Positions 26,504 through 35,834 of a DNA stretch of 64,000 nt are shown in pieces. The stretch covers positions 8,200 to 72,199 of the forward strand of contig CAZCTN010000013.1 in the NCBI GenBank assembly GCA_964501655.1. The letters run 5' to 3'. Each line of letters starts with the position of its first letter. Positions within the stretch are counted from its first letter, which is position 1. Made by a program: the position numbers and the translations under genes. Source of the stretch: JAAYJK01 sp964501655 (GTDB taxonomy: Bacteria; Bacillota; Syntrophomonadia; Syntrophomonadales; Syntrophomonadaceae). The notes under the pieces were generated by a model. That model saw only the letters and a list, made by a program, of their open reading frames with translations, did not search any database and was not told where the DNA came from.

Positions 26504-26834
26504 AAGCACACACCTCTTTCCTTTAGGTAGCATTTCCAACATTTCCGCAATCAAATCCGGTAGGAACCGGCTTATAAGATAATATCTACCAAATTCAGTT
26601 TATCATGTACCCTTGGCCTAATCCACAGCCAAATTTCGCAACTTGCAGGGAATTTCTTTATAGTTTGGTATAGAAACCTTTCCTGCCGCCGCAGTTTTAT
26701 CCAGCCAGTGAGCTCTCATGGCCATTTAGTGGGCAGCTCTGATTGTATTTTAAAAAACAGGCAAGTCCAATTAAATGTGATAAAATGGGAATATTACTAA
26801 AATATTGTGTATGGGCAGAAAAGGAGGTATTGGC
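26504..26834. other. Divergent intergenic region
   Basis: 331 bases between the acyl-CoA dehydrogenase and the secreted Fn3 protein. No sigma-54 site like those at 2.9-3.1 kb is present on either strand. An AT-rich stretch near 26750-26805 is a likely promoter region for the plus-strand gene. Confidence 0.4.
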
Positions 26835-28280
26835 TTGAAGAAGAGTTATCTAGTAAAATTACTGACCCTGGTTTTGGTGTTGGGAATAGTATTCACAAGT
26901 GTGCCTGGGGCGAGAGCTGAGCATACATCTTTGCTGGATACCAATATTAAAATCCTTACTCCGACAGCCGGATTGAAACTGATTGCCGGCAGCAGCTATG
27001 ATATTACCTGGGAGGCAACCGGATCAATCAACTCGGTCAACATAATGTATTCATCTGATGGTGGCAGCAGTTGGGTGTCACAGGATGTTTTAAGCGGCAA
27101 TCCAGGCACATATACCTGGACAGTACCTTCCACCACTACTACTCAGGGAAAATTAAAGATAGAGGTAAACAGGACAGAATTTCTTGGTTTCCCGCCTATG
27201 CCGGTAAGCAACTATTATTATAATGATAGCGCTGCTTTCAGCATTCTGCAGATGATAACACCAATACTAAGCAAACCGGCTGTCCCTGCTGACCTGACAG
27301 TTACCGCTATTACCAGTGATACAGTAAGTCTGTCCTGGCAGGACCAATCTGCAAATGAGAGCGGCTTTTTCATACACCGCAAGCTGGAAAACGCGGCTGC
27401 TTACACCAGCATTGGCAGTGTTGGGGCCAATATAACCAGCTATCAAGATACCGGTTTGATTCCCGAGACCACATATAATTATGTAGTTACTGCATACAAC
27501 AGCGTTGGTTCTTCAGCTTTCAGCAATGCTGTTACAGCTGCCACCTTGGGCATCACTCCCCTGGCTAAACCTTTGGCGCCTACCCTGCTGACGGCGGTTG
27601 CGGTTTCCGATGAGAGAATTGATATAAGCTGGCAGAATAATTCTACCAATGAAAACGGTTTCTACATCTATCGCAAGAAAGAAGGCGAGATTGCTTTCAG
27701 CAATATACATGATAGTGGTAGTCCGGGATGGAGTGGCTATAGTGATTCCGGTTTGGAACCCGGTACCAAGTATTATTATTATGTAGCAGCTTACAATGGT
27801 ATGGGATCTACAGACAGCAATATTTTAGGCGCTGTTACTACCGGTACGCCTGCTGCCACTAATCCCCCTTCCTCCAGCCAAACTACAACGGTTTTGCGTT
27901 TTTATATTGATAAATCCGAGTATTATATTAATGATATCGCCAGTGCCATGGATACAGCTCCGATTATCAAGGACAGCCGCACCCTGCTGCCGATACGTTA
28001 TGTGGCAACTCCTCTGGGAGCTTCTCTGGACTGGGACCCGGCGGAGAGAAAAGTCAGTATTAGCAATGATACCACGCTGATCGAATTGTGGATTGGCCAG
28101 AACACGGCCCGGGTCAATGGGGTGGCAAAACTGATAGATGCCGACAATCCCGAGGTGGTTCCTATAATATTGCCGCCGGGACGCACCATGCTGCCGCTGC
28201 GGTTCATAAGTGAAAACCTGGGGTGTCAGGTAGATTGGAATAATGCTTTGCGGGAAGCCAAAGTCACATATTCCAAATAG
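26835..28280 (+). CDS. Secreted Fn3 / copper-amine-oxidase-stalk protein
   Basis: 481 residues beginning at a TTG ten bases after AAAGGAGG. A signal peptide (about 1-28, ending ARA) is followed by a Kre9/KNH-like domain (ILTPTAG, YDITWEATG; about 38-135). Two fibronectin type III domains follow at about 150-235 and 245-335 (each with SISWQ/SLSWQ-type and YYYYVAAYN/YNYVVTAYN motifs), then a low-complexity linker. The C-terminal 'copper amine oxidase N-terminal' stalk domain (about 365-480) has paired DSRTLLPIRY and GRTMLPLRF motifs. Despite its name that domain is not an oxidase; it is a surface module common in Clostridia. The role is probably cell-surface adhesion or binding. Confidence 0.85.
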   Translation: MKKSYLVKLLTLVLVLGIVFTSVPGARAEHTSLLDTNIKILTPTAGLKLIAGSSYDITWEATGSINSVNIMYSSDGGSSWVSQDVLSGNPGTYTWTVPSTTTTQGKLKIEVNRTEFLGFPPMPVSNYYYNDSAAFSILQMITPILSKPAVPADLTVTAITSDTVSLSWQDQSANESGFFIHRKLENAAAYTSIGSVGANITSYQDTGLIPETTYNYVVTAYNSVGSSAFSNAVTAATLGITPLAKPLAPTLLTAVAVSDERIDISWQNNSTNENGFYIYRKKEGEIAFSNIHDSGSPGWSGYSDSGLEPGTKYYYYVAAYNGMGSTDSNILGAVTTGTPAATNPPSSSQTTTVLRFYIDKSEYYINDIASAMDTAPIIKDSRTLLPIRYVATPLGASLDWDPAERKVSISNDTTLIELWIGQNTARVNGVAKLIDADNPEVVPIILPPGRTMLPLRFISENLGCQVDWNNALREAKVTYSK

Positions 28281-28336
28281 CAGCCGGCAAGATCGATACG
28301 GTAATAAGCTATTACTTCAAACCATAGCAAACAGGT

Positions 28337-28356
28337 GGCTGCCCCCTCGGGCAGCC
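28337..28356 (+). terminator. Terminator of the Fn3 protein gene
   Basis: GGCTGCCC and GGGCAGCC form an eight-bp GC-rich stem with loop CCTC, 56 bases past the stop. The following tract is not T-rich, so its strength is uncertain. Confidence 0.5.
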
Positions 28357-28536
28357 GCTAAATTATCGCCAAAGAGTCTCGGAGCAAGCAACTCCGGGAA
28401 TCCATACTCTTCGGCGTGGCAGCCGGATCAGCAGCGGTTGACTCCTGGCTTGGAGCTATGCCGAAGGGATGATGCCGAAAGGCTGTTTGAATATATTATG
28501 TCAACAATTTAAGGTAGGCAAGAGGCCCCCCTTGCC

Positions 28537-28944
28537 CTACTGCAACTGCTTTTCAGCAATACTTCCTACCAACGGAAGCTTAAAACATTCATTCTGATAG
28601 GCTTTAATCATTAAAACTATCCAGAGAATTAGTGAAGCAAGCAGGATTATCGTAGTCAGTATGCCCAAAAATCCCGCCAATGCCATAAGTGCTCCCCCTC
28701 CAGCACGCCAGAATAACGTCCACAGAATACCTTGAAATGCAGAGATAACGACGTAAATAATACCAATGCCGCCAAATACCAGGATAGACTGCATAGCATG
28801 AAACTTAACTGCTTTGTTGTCCTTTTCAACTAAATAGAATATCAGTCCAGTAACCCATCCGAACAGGTAACAAAGAAGCCCTGCAATGTTTGAATCAAGA
28901 CCGGTACTGCTTTTATTTGTTTTCATTGTTTCATTTGTTTCCAT
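28537..28944 (-). CDS. DUF4870-type membrane protein
   Basis: 135 residues. An early GLDSNIAGLLCYLFGWVTGL and a VEKDNKAVKFHAMQS motif are diagnostic of DUF4870. Three to four transmembrane helices follow, ending with an AYQNECFKLPLVG segment. GGGAGG precedes the ATG. Function unknown. It begins a group of small envelope proteins (28.5-31.2 kb), all on the minus strand. Confidence 0.85.
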   Translation of the reverse strand: METNETMKTNKSSTGLDSNIAGLLCYLFGWVTGLIFYLVEKDNKAVKFHAMQSILVFGGIGIIYVVISAFQGILWTLFWRAGGGALMALAGFLGILTTIILLASLILWIVLMIKAYQNECFKLPLVGSIAEKQLQ

Positions 28945-29239
28945 TGTTTACCTCCCTTATTTGTTTCCATAAATGCTCCAATTATATGAAACTTCCCCTC
29001 TCAATATCACTGTTAAATCCAAAATTGTGTGTTTTGAATATGTCACAGTTGCAGCCTGAAATTACCATTAAACCAACAGCTAAGGAAACAGCAATCGCAA
29101 TCGTTTTTAATTGTTTCATATTGAATCCCTACTTCCCAAATAAGTCCTCTTCTCTGCAAGCAGATGATATTACCATGCTATTTTATACTATGAATAACAT
29201 ATCCCGAATAATAGACTACCTGATTAAAAAATATATCCA
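28945..29239. other. Intergenic stretch before the DUF4870 gene
   Basis: 295 AT-rich bases. Near the DUF4870 start the segment TTTGTTTCCAT recurs three times (about 28916-28973), partly within the coding start. No further structure was seen. Confidence 0.4.
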
Positions 29240-29800
29240 TTAATATAATATTGTTAAGGTAATCATTCCACTGTTTTCTTCATTCTCAACGCCAACGTTA
29301 ATACGGGCTTCATCTTTATACCCTGCAATTATCATCCAGGCTTCTCCCATGTTAGTTTTTGAATCAATGGTCCATCCCTTGGATAATAATTCTTTTTCAT
29401 AAGCATCCGCGCCGCTATCATTAACGTTTTCATAAGCTATAGTTATTGCCTTAGCATTTTCTTCAGGAGTCATCTCTACTACTGCAGCAATATCACCTTG
29501 CAGCTGAGGTACGTAACCGGGAATGTTAGATGGCCACTCGCAATGACTGACGGTTTTGCCTGCTGATGTCGAAGTTGATCCGCTGGGTGACTCGGTATCT
29601 GCCGCATCATCCTTTGATTCAGCACTAGTTTCCATATCGTTATTTTTTTGGGCTTCTATACTTTTATTTTCCGCCTCGATCAGCCCTCCTATAACACTTT
29701 CAATAGTTTTTTCAGGGTTGCCGCCACCGCAGCCGCTAATTAGCAGTGTAAAATAGGCTAATAATAGAAGTACGCCAAACATCTTGCTCTTTTTTCTCAT
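29240..29800 (-). CDS. Lipoprotein, paralogue of the next one upstream
   Basis: 186 residues with a lipoprotein signal (lipobox ISGC at about 21-24). A conserved block KTIESVIGGLIEAENKSIEAQ follows, then a Ser/Thr/Asp-rich linker and a C-terminal domain of about 95 residues. The N-terminal block is nearly identical in the neighbouring lipoprotein while the C-terminal domains differ. The start at 29800 follows AAGGAGG; 25 upstream codons are open without a site. Function unknown. Confidence 0.8.
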   Translation of the reverse strand: MRKKSKMFGVLLLLAYFTLLISGCGGGNPEKTIESVIGGLIEAENKSIEAQKNNDMETSAESKDDAADTESPSGSTSTSAGKTVSHCEWPSNIPGYVPQLQGDIAAVVEMTPEENAKAITIAYENVNDSGADAYEKELLSKGWTIDSKTNMGEAWMIIAGYKDEARINVGVENEENSGMITLTILY

Positions 29801-29894
29801 ATTGCATTCCTCCTTAATTTCAACCCCTGAGAAGGTTCCAGAGGTCAATATCCTTTTATCCAAGCAAAAAACCATCCCCTGCTTCCGGCTCTTA

Positions 29895-30497
29895 TTAGTA
29901 CACTTCTACCAAGATGGAGGTATAACTTTCGAAACCCTGATCAGCATAGGATGCATACTCGTCTCTCGTCTTTTCAATAGAGACAGTGCCTTCATTTGTT
30001 TTCTTAAGCTTGTTTTTCATGTGCACCTGACACAACACATCACCCAAGCTAACCTCACTAGTTGCATATTCGAGCTGCTTGTAGAAGTCTCCAACTGTAA
30101 ACACATCATCCTCACTCACAAACGTGATAATAAAATTCAGCAGCCCTTCATTCCCTACCTGAATCCGCTGTACATCAATAATTGTTGAAGGTTCGTAGAT
30201 GGGACAGAAATCCTTCGGATAGTCTTTAGGGATGGTCTTTGAAGAACCATTAGTTTGAACTAGACCATTCCCCGAATCCTGCTCCTCTTGCTCAGACCCC
30301 GAAGACTGCATGGCAGAATGGTCCTCCGAACTCTCAGACGACGCGGTCTCAGCTTCTATTGATTTATTTTCCGCCTCCATCAACCCTCCTACGACATTTT
30401 CAATAGTCTTATCCGCATTGCCGGCACAGCCTGAATGCAACAAAGCAAAACAAACTAATAACAATAGGGCGCCTATCACTTTACCCTTTTTACCCAT
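29895..30497 (-). CDS. Lipoprotein, paralogue of the next one downstream
   Basis: 200 residues. Lipobox HSGC at about 20-23, then KTIENVVGGLMEAENKSIEAE, a Ser/Glu/Gln-rich linker and a C-terminal domain (about 95-200, including GDFYKQLEYATSEV) that is unlike its partner's. GAGGAGGG precedes the ATG at 30497. The shared N-terminal block suggests duplication followed by replacement or fast divergence of the outer domain. Function unknown. Confidence 0.8.
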   Translation of the reverse strand: MGKKGKVIGALLLLVCFALLHSGCAGNADKTIENVVGGLMEAENKSIEAETASSESSEDHSAMQSSGSEQEEQDSGNGLVQTNGSSKTIPKDYPKDFCPIYEPSTIIDVQRIQVGNEGLLNFIITFVSEDDVFTVGDFYKQLEYATSEVSLGDVLCQVHMKNKLKKTNEGTVSIEKTRDEYASYADQGFESYTSILVEVY

Positions 30498-30562
30498 ATC
30501 TCTTTCCCTCCTCAGAAGTATTTTGAGCATAAAAAAACTCCTTTCATTTGAAAGGAGTATAT

Positions 30563-30690
30563 AATACGGCACTGAAAAAAAACTGAAATTTTACTCGGTA
30601 AACAGAGTGGTTATTTTTCCCCAAAAGTTCGCTGTTCATTCCTTCTTTAAGCACGGTATACTTATTGTATATACGTTTGGCTAGCGGCGC
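30563..30690 (-). pseudogene. Remnant of a duplicate of the STAND/BTAD regulator 3' end
   Basis: The frame reads LAKRIYNKYTVLKEGMNSEL, matching LAKRIYDNYVTVIKNEI at the C-terminus of the large regulator (31436-34594). The bases just beyond its stop (ACGGCACTGAAAAAAAA) also match those beyond the regulator's stop at 31411-31430. It is therefore a decayed copy of the gene's 3' end and flank, not a gene. Confidence 0.75.
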
Positions 30691-30786
30691 TGATTCTCTG
30701 CCATTTTTTTTGGGGCTTTCAACTCCCTGGCCGGATTGCATAATTTCCATAATAAAGCAGTAATAACCGAAGCTAATTCGTCAACA

Positions 30787-31215
30787 TTAGTACATATATT
30801 GATAAAGGCCAGGTAAAACCAAACCTAAAACTGCTGTGAACATTACTGTAAGTACAGTTATAATTACAAACCAAATCAAAGCAGCGATGGCAAAATTTTT
30901 CTGGTTTTTGTTTTTGCTGCTTACCGACCATACAATCATCATAATAATATTGACTATTGGGATAGATGCAACCAACCACATCAGCAGGTATTTCCCAACT
31001 CCTAATGGTTGATCCCCCATATCTGCATATGTTGTATGATTCTGAACTGCGGCTGCTTCCACCCCTGCAGGAGACACATGCGTTACTGATGAAGAACCAT
31101 GGTATTCTGAGTCAGCCTGTAAAGGAGTTTCTTCTGATTTCGCAATTTTAGTTCCGCAATATATGCAAAACGCTGCTTCGGGCCCCACTTCTGTATGACA
31201 ATTTTGACAATTCAT
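30787..31215 (-). CDS. Zinc-ribbon membrane protein
   Basis: 142 residues. An N-terminal zinc ribbon (CQNCHTEVGPEAAFCIYC, two CxxC pairs, about 3-20) is followed by a polar linker. Two transmembrane helices lie at about 75-95 and 105-135. Such zinc-ribbon plus membrane proteins are common in Firmicutes but lack an assigned role. GGGGAGGG precedes the ATG at 31215; eight further codons are open upstream. Confidence 0.8.
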   Translation of the reverse strand: MNCQNCHTEVGPEAAFCIYCGTKIAKSEETPLQADSEYHGSSSVTHVSPAGVEAAAVQNHTTYADMGDQPLGVGKYLLMWLVASIPIVNIIMMIVWSVSSKNKNQKNFAIAALIWFVIITVLTVMFTAVLGLVLPGLYQYMY

Positions 31216-31435
31216 AGATTCCCTCCCCTTATTGTTCAATAGTACATCAAAGTTATAAAAATCTGCTGCTTTGCCTCCTGGAGACTCTTTCTCCCTTCAA
31301 AACATCTCTGCAAAACGTGAAATATTTACTTACTGAGCACTTTAATCACCTTTGCTCCTTAAATCTCATTTAATTAACTGACAATATTTTTTCTTAATGA
31401 AGTATACCTCACGGCACTGAAAAAAAAATGAAATT

Positions 31436-34400
31436 CTATTTAGCAAATAGCTTGGATATTTTCTCCAAAGGTCCGGTATCTATCTCATTCTTTATTACAG
31501 TGACATAATTATCATATATACGTTTGGCCAATTGGTGCTGGTTTTCCGCCATTTTGGCTTTTATCAGCAGATAGTAAGCCTCATCCATATAGGGATTCAG
31601 TTCTACCAGCTTGTACAGTATTCTGGCTGCCTCTAAATTTTTGTCCTTTACAAGGCAATAACGGCTGACCCGAATAGCAGCTTTTTCAAAAATCGATTCG
31701 TAATAAGCTCTGCTCTTTTCGGCCCATTCTTTGTCTATATTGTATAAGTAACCTCGGTTATAGTAATCTAGAATGGCCGACATGGTTTTTATTTCTTGTT
31801 TCCCTAGCTTGTCTGCGTCTGCCATGATTATTAAATCAGAACCATAGTAGCTTGGTGTACAGAAAAAGACCCCTTTCTCAATATAATACCTACCGTCTTC
31901 ATAGGTAATGTATTCATATTCAGGGTCTATTTTTTTCAAACCTTTGCGCAAATTATATAATGTAGCATGAAAAACATTGTCTATATTCTTGCTTTTAGTA
32001 TCTGGCCAGAGATTATCAATTATTTCTTCCTTTGACAGGGATTGGCTCCGGTGCAGTAAAAGTGTCAGCAGCTCTTTAGCCTTTTGCGAAAACAGGCCTT
32101 TGATACCAAGCTGGTTATTACGGTAATAGAGTTCAAAAGGGCCAAACATATTTACTACATAAGGTACTTCCTGTGAGTAATCCAGCATAGCTTGCAGGTT
32201 CTTATGGCTGGAGGCAACCATATGCTTTTCCGTGTTAATTATTTTGGAAATTAGACCGGGTTTTTTACACCGGTCATCCAGCTCCATAATAAATGCTTTA
32301 TGAGCAAAGCTGAACTCTTCTTGCGGAAGTTCTTCAATTACCGGTCGGAATATCTTGTACAAAACTACACTCATCTGGAGAAAATTATTCGATGCTGCCA
32401 GATCTATATACAACATTCCGTATATATTTAAATTTTCATAGTCCTTTTTTTTCATAGCTATATGAGACAGGGCACCATATAGCATGGTAAGAAAATACCT
32501 GGGCTGGACATTCTCTATTAATTCTCTGCCCCTGCCGATAAACATCTCAGCTTCTGCCAGCTTATTCATCTGCAAGAAAGTAACCCCCATAAGGGTACAG
32601 CACATAGCTTCTATATATCCTCCTTCATTGATAGCTTCCTGGACCGCCTCTCTGGAAGTTGCCCGGGCTCGGAAAATATTTCCTCGTTTAATGTAACATC
32701 GAGCCAAAAGCATCTTGCTTAGTATCTTGAAGAAAGTTTCGCCTCCTACTTCGTCGGCTGTCGCTATGGCTTTATGGTAATACTGTTCGGCTATATCAAA
32801 CTGCCCTAAATCCACATATATATGCCCCAACTGATAATAGGCGTAAGGCAAAGTATCTAAAAGATTATATCTTTCCTTTACCGCAATGTCATCCCGGGCA
32901 AAATCAAGAGCTTTATCCAGCATGCCCCAGTCCTGATAAATGCTGGCCAAACAGTTTCTCTGGGAATGAATAATGTATAAGTCATTATCAGATAAAGATG
33001 CGACTTTATTATACAATGACACAGCGTTGCCATAATCACCTATAAGATAATTAAAGTGCGCCATACAAGCTGCAATATGAGCTATTACAGTATTATCCAT
33101 ATTATCCAGAGCTTTTTCATAAGCTTGCTGCAGTGTTTTTTCCACATTGTCAAATTCGCCGATTAATAAATAGGATAAAGCCTTTTCCGTGGATATATCA
33201 AAACGTTCCCCGGCCAATACCTCCATAACATCTTCCAGTTTCTCAATACTCTCTTTATACTTACCCTGAGAACGCAGAATACGCGCCTCAACATTCAAAC
33301 AGCGAGCATAGCCGATCTGATCCCTTTTCTCTTCGAACAAACTCTTGGCCTTTAAAAGATACTTCTCAGCCGTATATATGGAAAAATTATATATCTCCAA
33401 CTCGGCTGCCAATATGCACAAAAACCCGTTCAGGTAAATAAGCTTATCATCGAAATATGACATCCAGTTCTTAATTACCGGCCAGTTTCCCTGGCGTATC
33501 AGCATTGGCACATAGCGCTCCATGAGTTCAGCGGCTTTTTCCAGGAGATTCGCTGATAACAGGTAATCAATACCGGTTTGAGAGCGGTCTTGGTTGATAT
33601 AGGTCTGTGCTGCACGGGCATAAAGCTGCTCATGATCATCAATCTGTTCTCTCAGGCTTTCCCGGATAATATCGTGTATTTTATAGACTCCGTCGCCGGT
33701 TTTATAGAGCAGAAAATGCTGCTTCTCCAGCTTTTCCAAAAGCTCTGCACTGTTGGTTATAAGTAAATAATCATCACAAATATCTGCCTCCAGCATATCC
33801 AGTATGGAAGTATTGACTAAAAAACTTCTCATTTCCGGAGATAATGAGTCCATTATTTCCAAATTAATATAATCTGCCAGGGAAGACATATCTGCTATGT
33901 TATCGCCCTTAATCGTCCGGTCGGACAACAATATCAGATTAACGGCAGCTATCCAGCCTGCTGTACTGTAATATAATTCACTTATCTTGTGCTGAGTATA
34001 TTCAATCTCTCTGGCGTCCAAATAACTTTTTAGTTCTTCTTCCGTGAAGCGCAGTTCATCACCCGAGAACCTGGTCATGCCTCCTCTGGACATAAGCTTA
34101 GCTTCGGCAAACTCTATTCTGTTCCGGGAAGTCAGCACAAAGTTTATCTGATAAACGCTGCTGGCATCAAGCATATAGGTTACAAGCCGCAGGGTATCAG
34201 GATTACTTATCAGATGAAAATCATCGAGAACAATGGTTAACCCGCTTTTGAATTTTTTATTTATATAACGAATGAGAATTTCTGCGGATAGAAAAAGCCT
34301 GTTTCCAGGAGTTTTGATGATTATTTCAGTTTCACCGGTAATATGTTCAAAACCGGCTATTATCCCCTGTATAAAAACCCGGCTGTCATTATCTTCTTTT

Positions 34401-34594
34401 CCTACACTGTACCAGAGCACAGGTGTGTCTTGTTTTTGAGCAATTTGGTGGGCAAAATAGGTTTTGCCATATCCTGCCGAAGCTTCTATTAAATATATAG
34501 TTGATTCATCTTTAACCCTGAAGAGCAGTTCTTTCCTTTGCACAGCTTTTTCTATTAAAGGTGTCCTAAATTTGTATTGCCATATACTATTCAC
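31436..34594 (-). CDS. Large STAND-family transcriptional regulator with TPR and BTAD domains
   Basis: 1052 residues. An N-terminal MalT-like STAND ATPase (about 12-330) has Walker A ASAGYGKT (38-45) and Walker B LTIVLDDFHL (119-128). A helical/TPR region (about 380-720) is followed by a winged-helix DNA-binding domain (about 815-890, SKEEIIDNLWPD) and a bacterial transcriptional activation domain (about 900-1050). This places the DNA-binding domain near the C-terminus, next to BTAD, rather than as a LuxR tail. It is divergent from the ABC/methyltransferase cluster across 460 bases and is the likely activator of it. Ligand unknown. Confidence 0.9.
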   Translation of the reverse strand: MNSIWQYKFRTPLIEKAVQRKELLFRVKDESTIYLIEASAGYGKTYFAHQIAQKQDTPVLWYSVGKEDNDSRVFIQGIIAGFEHITGETEIIIKTPGNRLFLSAEILIRYINKKFKSGLTIVLDDFHLISNPDTLRLVTYMLDASSVYQINFVLTSRNRIEFAEAKLMSRGGMTRFSGDELRFTEEELKSYLDAREIEYTQHKISELYYSTAGWIAAVNLILLSDRTIKGDNIADMSSLADYINLEIMDSLSPEMRSFLVNTSILDMLEADICDDYLLITNSAELLEKLEKQHFLLYKTGDGVYKIHDIIRESLREQIDDHEQLYARAAQTYINQDRSQTGIDYLLSANLLEKAAELMERYVPMLIRQGNWPVIKNWMSYFDDKLIYLNGFLCILAAELEIYNFSIYTAEKYLLKAKSLFEEKRDQIGYARCLNVEARILRSQGKYKESIEKLEDVMEVLAGERFDISTEKALSYLLIGEFDNVEKTLQQAYEKALDNMDNTVIAHIAACMAHFNYLIGDYGNAVSLYNKVASLSDNDLYIIHSQRNCLASIYQDWGMLDKALDFARDDIAVKERYNLLDTLPYAYYQLGHIYVDLGQFDIAEQYYHKAIATADEVGGETFFKILSKMLLARCYIKRGNIFRARATSREAVQEAINEGGYIEAMCCTLMGVTFLQMNKLAEAEMFIGRGRELIENVQPRYFLTMLYGALSHIAMKKKDYENLNIYGMLYIDLAASNNFLQMSVVLYKIFRPVIEELPQEEFSFAHKAFIMELDDRCKKPGLISKIINTEKHMVASSHKNLQAMLDYSQEVPYVVNMFGPFELYYRNNQLGIKGLFSQKAKELLTLLLHRSQSLSKEEIIDNLWPDTKSKNIDNVFHATLYNLRKGLKKIDPEYEYITYEDGRYYIEKGVFFCTPSYYGSDLIIMADADKLGKQEIKTMSAILDYYNRGYLYNIDKEWAEKSRAYYESIFEKAAIRVSRYCLVKDKNLEAARILYKLVELNPYMDEAYYLLIKAKMAENQHQLAKRIYDNYVTVIKNEIDTGPLEKISKLFAK

Positions 34595-35054
34595 GGCTAT
34601 TCCCTCCCCTTAATGAATGCCACGCATTTACGTAATTAATATCTGATATAAGAGTCTTGACTAAGCTCGCCAGACAAATCCGGAGACGGCTTTTACAATA
34701 GTTCTAATGTATCCAGCCTCACTACTTTAAATCAATCCAACAAACTTTCAAGCGGCTGCCGGCTTTACCTTTCATATATATATAATTCTAGCAAAATATT
34801 TCTATACCTCCCAACCAAAGTAAGGAAACCTAGGCGAAGTCTGCAATCATAGCGGGTTTGATTATAAACAACCCAGCAGGATTATTCTTGCTTATTCTCT
34901 CACGTTTATATATAACAAAATGTTATAAGTTATATGATTTTTTTTGCAGGATTTATTAACTTTAGACTAGAATTTCTATATTGCAAATGCATAAAGGCTG
35001 TTTTGTGAAATATTTGTCAATATAGCGAAATTATTCAGGTAATGAGGTCGAGAT
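34595..35054. other. Divergent control region of the STAND regulator and the ABC cluster
   Basis: 460 AT-rich bases with no gene. It contains near-repeats such as TATATATATAATTCTAGC and AATATTTGTCAATATAGC, and a TAGAAT at about 34968 that could be a -10. No clear operator was identified. Confidence 0.4.
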
Positions 35055-35834
35055 ATGTCGCATGTTTCGGTTCAACCATTTCTACAGGTTAGAGGAATTG
35101 AAAAGAGATACGGCAATATAGAAGCACTCAAAGCTATAGATTTAGATGCTTATACGGGCGAGGTACTGGCCATTGTTGGTGACAATGGTGCAGGCAAGAG
35201 TACGATTATAAAAATATTATCCGGGGCCGTCACCCCTGATAGGGGTGAAATCATAATTGCCGGGCATAAGTATTCCAAGTTAAAACCCAAAACAGCACTG
35301 GCTGCAGGCATTTCCACCGTTTACCAGGATCTAGCACTAGTGGATAGCTTGGATATTGCCAACAACATTTTCCTGGGCCGAGAACATCGGAAATATTTCT
35401 TCTGCCTGGATGACAAAAGAATGCAGCAAGAAGCATTGAGTCTGCTTGAGCAACTAGGGATTCAAATACCCTTCCTGCACAGCGCTGTCGGTTACTTAAG
35501 CGGCGGCCAGCGACAGGGGGTAGCTGTTGCGCGAGCTATTCACCAAGGGGGCAGGCTTTTAATTTTTGATGAGCCTACTGCGGCAATGGGACTGAAAGAA
35601 ACAGTTGCTGTTCTGAAATTAATCAGAGGTCTGGCTGAAGAGGGTTTTGGGGTAATAGTTATCAGTCATAATATGGAGCAGGTCTTCAATATATCTGATC
35701 GTATTTGTGTTATGCGCCAGGGAGAAGTAGTAGCTTGTGTGAAAACCAGGGAGGTTAATCCCCAGGATGTGGTAGCTATGATCACAGGAGCAATAGACCT
35801 GGATGATACAAGTAATTTTAGGAGCAAAAACTAA
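35055..35834 (+). CDS. CUT2-type sugar/nucleoside ABC importer ATPase (single domain)
   Basis: 259 residues. Walker A GDNGAGKST, signature LSGGQRQG and Walker B LLIFDEPTAAMG. Ribose-type RbsA ATPases carry two fused ATPase domains; this one has a single domain, like FrcA/XylG half forms. GAGGTCGAGAT precedes the ATG. It overlaps the permease gene (TAATG) and starts the cluster that continues to 41756. Together with the RbsC-like permease and the lipoprotein binding protein it forms one complete importer. Confidence 0.9.
   Translation: MSHVSVQPFLQVRGIEKRYGNIEALKAIDLDAYTGEVLAIVGDNGAGKSTIIKILSGAVTPDRGEIIIAGHKYSKLKPKTALAAGISTVYQDLALVDSLDIANNIFLGREHRKYFFCLDDKRMQQEALSLLEQLGIQIPFLHSAVGYLSGGQRQGVAVARAIHQGGRLLIFDEPTAAMGLKETVAVLKLIRGLAEEGFGVIVISHNMEQVFNISDRICVMRQGEVVACVKTREVNPQDVVAMITGAIDLDDTSNFRSKN

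Noticed and set aside
28916..28973. Possible CRISPR-like or tandem array of TTTGTTTCCAT units
   Set aside because: Only three short imperfect copies overlapping a coding start; no spacer structure.
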